Assembly: GCA_003024175.1 (NCBI GenBank) | Contig: MDYQ01000065.1 | Span: 1 to 64,000 of the forward strand | Source: Planoprotostelium fungivorum | Taxonomy: Eukaryota; Evosea; Variosea; Cavosteliida; Cavosteliaceae | Length of the DNA: 64,000 bases | Direction of reading: 5' to 3' | Shown: in pieces, positions 56,858 to 64,000 of the stretch | How positions within the stretch are numbered: the stretch's first letter is position 1 | Layout of the letters: each line of letters opens with the position of its first letter | Translations under genes and position numbers: made by a program | The notes under the pieces: model-generated | Seen by the model: only the letters and a program-made list of their open reading frames with translations | What the model was told of the DNA's origin: nothing | Database searches by the model: none

Positions 56858-58658
56858 TCACAAAGGTATGAGGTTATGCCTTCCTGGATCTCTCGGTTGT
56901 GGCTCTTCCTCGTCCTCACTTTCACTCCAATCGTCTTGGTCTAATGCGTCATCCTGCACCACCGTCACGATCTCCGCAGTCGATCGGCTCCCTCACCTGC
57001 TGCGCTGGATCTCCTGCATCATCTGCAGGTGTCCACACCAATATGTTCTCGTCCACGCCAGCGCTGTACAGTTCCTCCTTCGAAGTGTGGTAAGTGCATG
57101 CTCTCACCGAATCTACTCGTTGTTATCCTCTGTACTCCACTCTCTCTCACCGAGATGTCCACTCAAGGTATCGACTTTCTCTCCGGTGTGAATGTGGTAG
57201 CAGGAGATGTCTGAGCGGTAGGGATGATAGACGATATCTCCTGAAGATCTCGTTGAGAATGAATGAAGAAGGGGCTCACCCTCTCTCGATACGGCCAGTT
57301 GAGTGGGATGCTTCGAATTGTTGCCCACGTCGCCGTAGTTGACCAGAGTGTCCTCACCGGTGATGGCGTTCCAACATCTCATTCGACTGTCTGCACCTGT
57401 GTAGGTTTCAGTGGATGTGCCATCGGCATCGAGATGATCGTGATGTGATGATGTGACGCGAAGATCGCGAAGATGGATTTGTCATCACCTGTGCTGATGA
57501 GAACAGAGCCGTCTTCCGTGAAAATGAGTCCGTTAACCGTTCCATCATGAGCTGATATCGTGCTATTCTGATATTTGTGACTCTGCGGCGTCAATTTGAC
57601 TGTCTTCGTCATTTCAAAGATACAGATCCTCACGACTCACACTTTTTGTTCCTGCCAGTTCCCTCTGCTTTTCCTTGTTGGTTGAGGTTCATGATGCAGC
57701 CGGCTTTTCGTATGTCCCACATTCTGATCTGGCGGTCTTCACTTCCGGTGGCCAATATAAATTGATCGGTTGGGTTCCACACGACTGAACGTATGGCACC
57801 TCTGTGGCCTGGTGAGGTTTAGATGCGGGATGATGATCATGAGCGTGATGATGGAGACGATATTGACCTGATAGAATGTGGGTTGATGTTCCTGATCGGA
57901 TATCACACAGACGTCCGTTCGATGAGTCCGTACCAACTGTTTCGTTTAAATTCAAATTTCCCGCCAAGCGGCTCACCTGCGATTAACGAGTGGGCTGAGC
58001 TCAAAGGACTCAAAGACATGCAGTACACTCTCTCGTTCAATTGAAAGGTTCTAACGCACTACACGTGTCATCATCACTCCCAACATCATCTCCGTCAACT
58101 CTACCTGCAGTGCATTCGTGTCCCAAACTTTCGCGGTGCAGTCTAAAGAGGAAGTGAAGAAGAGACCCGTATCATGAGGGTACCATCGTGCTGCCGACAC
58201 CGCATAAGTGTGCCCCTCTCCCCTGATAAAGATGAGTGTTTGGAGGTGTGATCGATGGTCACCTAGGAAGTGAAAATAGTGGGTTGATCTCTTTGCCTTT
58301 TCTCCGCGTGAGATTATATCCTGTTCGAGTCAATACAGAGTTGACGAGAGGATCCCACCGTCTTTCGTCATTATCGTTTCGTATTGTGTTGTGGGTTCTA
58401 AATCGTAAATGTGTACTGAACAGTCATTTCCAGCGGACAACAGACTATCTTTCATTTAATGATTCGCAACAGATTGCGGTCTCACTATCTTGATTCTGGT
58501 CTATCGATATCTAAACACGATACTGGTCCCATGTGTCCAGAGCGGACACTGGTGTTTCGTGATAATGCAATCGAATACGTCAGTCTTGTGATCTCATTGC
58601 GTGAGAGTGTTATGGGTGGAATGAGGCCAGTACTACGTGCCGATAGATAGCTGAGCAT
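56858..58658 (-). CDS. ERCC8: Cockayne syndrome A-type WD40 protein (ERCC8/CSA)
   Basis: CSA is the WD40 substrate receptor of a CUL4-DDB1 ubiquitin ligase in transcription-coupled repair. The N-terminus [20 protein letters not shown] and [18 protein letters not shown] matches the CSA start, including the helical DDB1-binding part. WD blades follow: [36 protein letters not shown]-like sequence, [72 protein letters not shown]. An acidic tail ([20 protein letters not shown]) joins after a 43-nt intron. About 12 exons. It is divergent from the ZIP gene with 95 bp between starts. Confidence 0.9.
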
Positions 58659-58753
58659 CTTGGCGCATGTTTCTTTTGGGTGATGTGATGTCAGAGAATT
58701 CCAATTACGTAAAGGCAAACGTCGCATGTTGGATCAAAACTAGCACACCAAAC

Positions 58754-59951
58754 ATGCCAGACCCCCACGGACACGGACATGGGTCAGAGGAGATTGCGAA
58801 TCCTATCGAGGTAAATAACGCATTACTGTCTCCTTATAATTGAGCTTCAGCTGGTTAAATTCAAGGTCATCTGTGTGGCTGTATTATTAGTAGTGGCGCT
58901 GATAGGAGGATTGGTGCCTCTGAAACTGCGAGTCAATGAGAGACTTTTATCATTAGGGAACATCCTATCGGGTGGTGTCTTCCTCGCTGCAGGTTTTACA
59001 CATATGCTCGCGGAGGCTGTGGAGGGTGAGTCATTCATGTCCTTTCCGCATCACAGGGTCTCAGGATCATGTGATTCACAGGTTTTAATGATCTATTGAT
59101 CGACAAGAAAAACGCCACGCCCATCGCTTACGGTCTCTGTATATTAGGAATGTTATTGTTACTTTACATCGAGAAGGTATCATGCAACCCGCGTTTCATT
59201 CGTCTCATCTATTATAGGTGTTGGGGAATTCGGGCGAAGAATCTGAAGTCTCTTTCGGTCACAGTCACGGTCACAGTCACAGCCACTCTGTCGATGAGGA
59301 AGCATCAAGAGCCTCACGTGGCATCAAGAAAGAACACACGCCAGCATCCTGGTTGAACGTCCACATATTGGCCGTCTTATTATCAGCTCATTCCATCATC
59401 GAGGTGATTCGGTGATGACCTTCGACGATGAAATGAAAGATGATAGGGTGTGGCTCTGGGAGTGAGCTCATCCACAGGAGAGACGAGAGACGTTCTCATC
59501 GCTATCGCGGGGCACAAACTATTCGACGCCTTCGCCTTTGGTGTCAACATCGCAAAGAGAAATCCCGCCACACCTCAACTGATCAAGATGGTCTGTCTGT
59601 TTGCCTTCATGACACCACTCGGAATACTGTTGGGCGTCAGTATACTTCACAGTTCGAATAATTTGATCGCAGAAGTGGGTCTCATGCATCTTGAATATGA
59701 TCGATGTCCCATCATCATCAGAGGATGACGTGTTGTAGGTGGTGAAAGCCGTGTCGGCAGGTACATTCATCTACATCGCCATATCAGAGATCATCTTGGA
59801 AGAGATGAGCCACGCGAAGGTGATCCGATGAACGCTCCAGAGTCGGCACTGAAATGCATTACAGGACAAACACCTCAAATTCATCCTCTTGCTCGTCGGC
59901 GTCTCATCGATGATCCTTCTTTCCACTCTGCACGGACACGAACACGGATGA
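58754..59951 (+). CDS. ZIP-family zinc/metal transporter
   Basis: ZIP proteins bring zinc or iron into the cytosol. His clusters lie at the start (MPDPHGHGHGSEE), in the central loop (GHSHGHSHSHS) and at the end (LHGHEHG). Transmembrane helices: VICVAVLLVVALIGGLVPL, ILSGGVFLAAGFTHMLAEA (TM2 with a conserved His), AYGLCILGMLLLLYIEK, then TM4 LLSAHSIIEGVALGVSSS and TM5 IAIAGHKLFDAFAFGVNIAK, which carry the metal-site residues, LFAFMTPLGILLGVSIL, TFIYIAISEIILEE and FILLLVGVSSMILLSTL. Eight helices as expected. Introns of about 45-80 nt, one ending GTTGTAG. About 290 residues, like plant/fungal ZIP1-3. Confidence 0.93.
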
Positions 59952-60011
59952 GATCGCCTGCTCGAATGAGTCTCAACTGGATTTCTGAAGAACGAGTTGA
60001 TCTAGAATTAG

Positions 60012-60017
60012 AATAAA
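60012..60017 (+). terminator. AATAAA polyadenylation signal of the ZIP gene
   Basis: AATAAA lies 61 bp after the ZIP stop and before the promoter of the CCCH-kinase gene. Confidence 0.45.
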
Positions 60018-60156
60018 TCCTCCATTTCTTATGAAACGATTCTTTCTTGTGTCCTCCCACAACAGCTCAACCTTCGACCCAAAAGACACGTTCACAAAAT
60101 CAACGGAGACGCCAAAAGTGCCTCAGTTTATTGCTGAGGTGTTTCCGTGAGGTTGA

Positions 60157-60211
60157 TTTGGGCCAGTTGGTTTGGGCCAGTTGGTTTGGTTTGGGCCACT
60201 GTTGGTTTGGG
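60157..60211 (+). promoter_or_regulatory. TTTGGGCC repeat cluster in a promoter
   Basis: TTTGGGCC occurs three times within 41 bp, the first two in 14-bp units TTTGGGCCAGTTGG, followed by a partial fourth copy (TTTGGGC). The cluster ends 55 bp before the start codon of the CCCH-kinase-KEN gene. A similar TGGGCC element lies upstream of the 4.2-kb gene, the GH5 gene and G-beta. In plants TGGGCC is a known promoter element of growth genes; use here is inferred only from position. Confidence 0.5.
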
Positions 60212-60265
60212 CAAGCGAGGACATAAAATCGCAAGACATTCAACACGACACCGAACAAAACCAAC

Positions 60266-63157
60266 ATGGCGACATCACCATCTGAAACCGTTCAGATCTG
60301 CATTCCCCTCCAATTCAACAAAGGAAAGGCACCCTACGTGCAGATGAAAGTGAGTGATGTAAATCACTGTGCAAGCCTGGGCTGTGGCTACGACCTCTAC
60401 TATATCTGTTCCAACTGGCTGTCCAATCAGAACTGTCCGTACGGCGATCGATGCAACAATCTTCACCCGAGACGCATCAACACTCTCAAGAACCTCTTCT
60501 CCAATAGGATCTGCCGCGAGAAGAAGACCCCTCAAGAGTGCGATCGAAAGGGTCGTTGTCTCTTCGCCCATGATCCGAAAGAAGTCAGCGTCCCATCTGG
60601 TTTCGAGAGGAGCACCGGTGACCCAGGACCCTCAAAGACCCCTCTGAGATGGAAGGATGGCAAAGAGTCCATCCCGGATGATTACATTGCAGACACCGTG
60701 GGAAGAAGGAACGATTCAAACACTCTCTGCACCGCCGTTTGTGATCTGTACGAGAGGTGAACATTCGTCACCCATACACTGAGGTGACAAGATGCTGACG
60801 ATGAAATCAGGTGCAGCCGCATTCACGTTCTTTTGGATTGGTGGGAGACGAATCCAAAGGCAAAAGCACCTCTTCATTGGTATTTTAAGGGAAAGATCGG
60901 AGCCGCCACTGTGCCTGCCCCTCTGACCCCCTCGAACTCCCTCACTTCTGTCCCGCTTAGCACCACTACCGCTCCAGCGTGAGTCCACACCTTGACATGA
61001 AAACGGTGTGATGCTGAGATGATGCAGGTGGGGCAATACGAAAGCCGTCCAAACTTCCACCAAATCCACCGTGAAGATGCCTCTACCTCCTCCCTCCCCT
61101 GCGAAGACTATCGCCCAGAACATAGAGGCTGTTCCCGCCGGCAAGAGTAGCCCGGAGACTATTCCTGCCACCCAAGAGACTGTTCCCGCCGAAAAGAGCA
61201 GCCCAGAGACTGTTCCCGCCGAAACTCACAGGTCTTCGTCCCCCACTCGAGCAGCCCGTTACGTTCCAGCCATTCAGCGAATGGAAGACGATATCAATTG
61301 GAAGAACCTCATCGACGTAGACATCCAGCTCAAGTTTGACCCCGCGAAGAAATTGAGGCAATTTGTACAGATGGACGTACCCGAGTCAGAACGACAGAGA
61401 CCTTCGAGGTGATCATCAACCACCCTCCTCACTACCACCATCAAATTCTAATTTGTTTCAGCAAGTTTAGAATTCCCATCGAAGATTGGATCAGAGATGG
61501 CAGAGCTTGCTCAGTCGGTCCCGAAGGCAAGCGAATCTTCTATCATCCCACACTTCTCCTCGGTAGTGGTGGATCTGCCAGAGTGTACATTGGTTTGAGG
61601 GAGGACGATTGGACCGAGGTGGCACTCAAGGCCATCGATGGGTTCAGAGAGGATGACACGGAGAAGGAGGCCTTCTATAACATGGAGATCGTGGCATTGA
61701 AGGAGAGAAACACGCTCAATCATGTGATCAAGTAAGAGTGTCGTCTGATGATGACGTCAATTTGAAGTCGAAGAGTGAGAGCTGATGATGGTAACAGGTA
61801 CTTTGGATGTTACAAGACGGAGAGTGGAAATTACAAGGAGTGGTTCATCGTCATGGAGATGATGGAGTACACCTTGGAGCACGTTCTCACCAAGTGGAAG
61901 AGTGTTGAGAAGACAGGCTCACACTTTGGTACGAGCGGTCACATTCGAGCGTGCAGATACATCGCAGGGTCTATCTTGTGGAGTCTTCGCGCGCTGCAAG
62001 AGAACATGGATGACGGTGCGGATCATCTTCCCCTTCACGTCGATCATCGTGACATCAGCGCATCGGCTGATCTCTTTCAGTCATCTGTGTCCACCGCGAC
62101 ATCAAACCGGCCAACATCCAATTCGATCGTCAGAAACGCATTCGTCTCATCGATTTCGGCTCGGCAACTCGTCTCAAGAACTTGAGTAGTAAGACGACCG
62201 TCAACAACACCAGCACTCTCTTCTATGCCGCACCCGAGCTCCTCACTGACGAGAAGAAGGTCACACACCCCAAATCGGATCTCTTCTCTTTCGGAATCGT
62301 CCTCTATGAGCTGGCTACGGGTAGTCCTCTTCGTTTAGTCACGTGAGAAGATATGATGATGAACATGACTGACGGTCATAATCATCAATGATGTGGGTGA
62401 CTGATGGAAACTTAGAAACTTTCAAGAGTTGACGACATCACCAAAGGGAGAGGCTCAGAAGTGGTGGCCCAATTCTCCTCATTACAGCAAAGCTCTTCAA
62501 CACATGGTCAAGTGGGTTGTTTGCAAGAACCCAGACGAGGTGGAATGCATCGACGTCATCATGAACTTCATCGTAATCATCGGACAGAGAGTACCTGAAT
62601 CGGTTTCGAAGTACATGACGACTCTCTTGTCTCATCCTTTCTTCTGGACCGAACAGAAATCGACGGGTTTTCTCATCGCGTTGGGTGATCTCATCCGCAT
62701 GTGGAAGGATCTGAAGAAAACTTCTACCGATGAAGATGAGATCAACTCGATCGATGATGCCATCCACCTCATTCGACACAAGGTGAAAAGAAAGATGACA
62801 GAGTACGATGCCTAATCTCGTATCTAGGTTGATGACATTGTGAAAGCGAACGGTTGTAACTCGTGGACGGACCTCTTACCGAATCAAGCCAAAGAGGGCG
62901 CTTACATCAACCATATCCCTTTCAAAGAAGGTGGCGAGTCCCTCCTCGTTTGCGTCAGGCACTACTACAATCATCCTCCCACCATCCAGTTGGACATGAC
63001 GCTCTTCTTGCATCACATTCCCGATCTGGTGATCGAGTTGTGGCTAATGGTCTTGAAGGAAGAGACGTTATCGCAATCGCATTACATGTTGCCTTACATG
63101 GAGTATAACTTGTATCATCCGGACCAGGATCTGATCTTCTCTGCCAAAGACGATTAG
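60266..63157 (+). CDS. Tandem CCCH zinc-finger / protein kinase / KEN RNase protein (IRE1- and RNase L-like)
   Basis: Three modules in one chain of about 830 residues. (1) Two perfect C-x8-C-x5-C-x3-H fingers at about residues 48-67 (CSNWLSNQNCPYGDRCNNLH) and 83-102 (CREKKTPQECDRKGRCLFAH), the RNA-binding type of tristetraprolin. (2) A Ser/Pro/Thr linker with ETVPAEKSSPETVPAE repeats, then a kinase: TLLLGSGGSARVYIGL, VALKAID, VCVHRDIKPANIQF, LIDFGSATRL, LFYAAPELL; all catalytic residues are present. (3) A KEN-like end: HPFFWTEQKSTGFLIALGDL, NSWTDLL, LLVCVRHYYNH. KEN nucleases use Arg and His five residues apart; both are here, but the Asn after Arg is His. No signal peptide or transmembrane helix, so cytosolic, unlike IRE1. 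Eight or nine exons. Confidence 0.9.
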
Positions 63158-63234
63158 AAGGATTCGGAGACTAAATTGCTATTAAAGATAAAGAATTTAA
63201 GATGAGCCATTGTAAAGATATCCGTTGAGCATAC

Positions 63235-63363
63235 GATTTGGTTTTTCTGGTTGGTGTCCATGCATTTGGATCACTAATTTTTTGACGTGCATATTCCAGT
63301 TGTCGGGAGAGAAGTGATCCACTCTCAATGCACCATTTGACTACCAACCGGAAAAACCGAATC
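63235..63363 (-). mobile_element. Fold-back MITE, copy 2
   Basis: The reverse complement matches copy 1 (3785-3914) at about 95 percent over 129 bp, with the same terminal inverted repeats. It lies 78 bp after the CCCH-kinase-KEN stop codon. Flanks do not show the AGCT seen at copy 1. Such high identity implies recent movement within this genome. Confidence 0.8.
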
Positions 63364-63416
63364 AATTACGCCCAAATGGTGAGATCTCCGAAGGCGAGTA
63401 AATTGAAGAGTGGTCG

Positions 63417-63599
63417 TCATGTCCAATTGCCAGAATTGTGATGCATGAAAGAGTTTGTCATCAGGTATCCTGCATACTTATCCACGGTTCTGTTCCAAGA
63501 GTAGAGAAGGAACAGCTCGCCGAGCGTGTTTATGTTGGGAGGACCAATGGTGCAAGCTCTATTCAACATCGAATAGCTATTATATGGTCGAGCCTCCAC
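63417..63599 (-). CDS. Possible 3' exon of an uncharacterised gene
   Basis: An open frame with coding-like sequence: NSYSMLNRACTIGPPNINTL, GELFLLYSWNRTVDKYAG, ending FMHHNSGNWT. Upstream splice partners are not clear. A plus-strand frame to its right is also open but less protein-like. No family is recognised. Confidence 0.3.
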   Translation of the reverse strand: MEARPYNSYSMLNRACTIGPPNINTLGELFLLYSWNRTVDKYAGYLMTNSFMHHNSGNWT

Positions 63600-63880
63600 T
63601 GAAGAAGATTGATTCCACTTAATCGTTTGCGAGTCTCACAGCAACACCATTTTGCACTCAAAATCTGGATTCTTGGGTGGAGTTGGAGTGATAGTGTCGC
63701 CCTTTATAGATCCAAGCGATGCAAGACTTCACCAAACACAGAACGCAAATTTATCGCATATCAACAAGCCGTGTTCCTCCTAGCAACTCCACGTTACGAT
63801 ACCGCGTTGTACGAACGTAGAATATCTGTTTCTACAAATAGGGCTGGCGTCATTCAATGATCTTGACAGATGATCTCTGT

Positions 63881-64000
63881 TCATACGCCGGCTTTCAAAC
63901 CACGGACTTTCTTCTGTAGGGTCAACAGGGTGTGACGAGTGAGACGATGTCTCTCATCGAGAGTTATTTGGACACCCCTTCTGCTCTCTTCATTGATGAG
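63881..64000 (-). CDS. C-terminus of a gene running off the right edge
   Basis: The frame enters from the right edge and ends in TGA: INEESRRGVQITLDERHRLT then RHTLLTLQKKVRGLKAGV. It is basic and helical, without a start codon in the window. Function cannot be judged from 39 residues. Confidence 0.5.
   Translation of the reverse strand, partial: LINEESRRGVQITLDERHRLTRHTLLTLQKKVRGLKAGV

Noticed and set aside
56644-56925. Minus-strand frame starting [16 protein letters not shown]
   Set aside because: It is an out-of-frame reading of the acidic tail of CSA and its 3' flank.
63609-63860. Plus-strand frame starting MIPLNRLRVSQQHHFALK
   Set aside because: No splice partner, no motif, and weaker coding character than the minus-strand blocks on either side. 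It cannot be excluded.

Overview
The window is nuclear DNA from a gene-dense, intron-rich, free-living eukaryotic microbe with roughly balanced base composition. Nearly every gene is cut by many short GT-AG introns (mostly 35-65 nt). Intergenic gaps are often under 150 bp, and AATAAA signals sit on or just after several stop codons. The gene set fits a non-dictyostelid amoebozoan such as a protosteloid amoeba: CWC15, TGS1, RAD50, CSA, ELM2-SANT and chromodomain proteins, G-beta, an ABP1-type actin protein and an IRE1-like kinase. The lineage is an inference from gene content and style only.

Layout. 1-10 kb: a penta-EF-hand-like protein, a coiled-coil protein, a mitochondrial membrane-anchored NDP kinase, several poorly resolved small genes and a SAP-domain protein. 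10-20 kb: a secreted GH5 glucanase, a LisH-WD40 protein, splicing factor CWC15 head-to-head with a long coiled-coil protein, and G-beta. 20-33 kb: a DUF202 membrane protein, a charged-helix protein ending in a CBM48 glycogen-binding domain, TGS1 followed by a lone 5S rRNA gene, mitochondrial enoyl-CoA hydratase, ABP1 with an SYDQ repeat and SH3, a five-pass membrane protein, and a TMX-like thioredoxin. 33-45 kb: a STE20/PAK-like kinase, an ELM2-SANT / chromodomain head-to-head pair, an F-box-like protein, NOL9/Grc3 RNA kinase and a three-RRM protein. 45-60 kb: ribulose-phosphate epimerase, ribosomal protein S24, RAD50, an intronless gene of unknown function, CSA (ERCC8) and a ZIP transporter. 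60-64 kb: a protein joining two CCCH zinc fingers, a protein kinase and a KEN RNase domain, then a MITE.

Several genes share themes: DNA repair (RAD50, CSA), RNA maturation (CWC15, TGS1, NOL9, three-RRM, 5S) and chromatin (ELM2-SANT, chromodomain). The most unusual item is the CCCH-kinase-KEN gene, which looks like a soluble, RNA-binding relative of IRE1 and RNase L. Other notable structure: two copies of a fold-back MITE in opposite orientation, a separate 76-78 bp dispersed repeat, a recurrent CGTTGTAG at intron 3' ends with three perfect 16-bp palindromes built on it, and a nested inverted repeat inside a kinase intron. Exon models were worked out by eye; domain-bearing genes are secure, while exact splice sites and the low-scored small genes are not.
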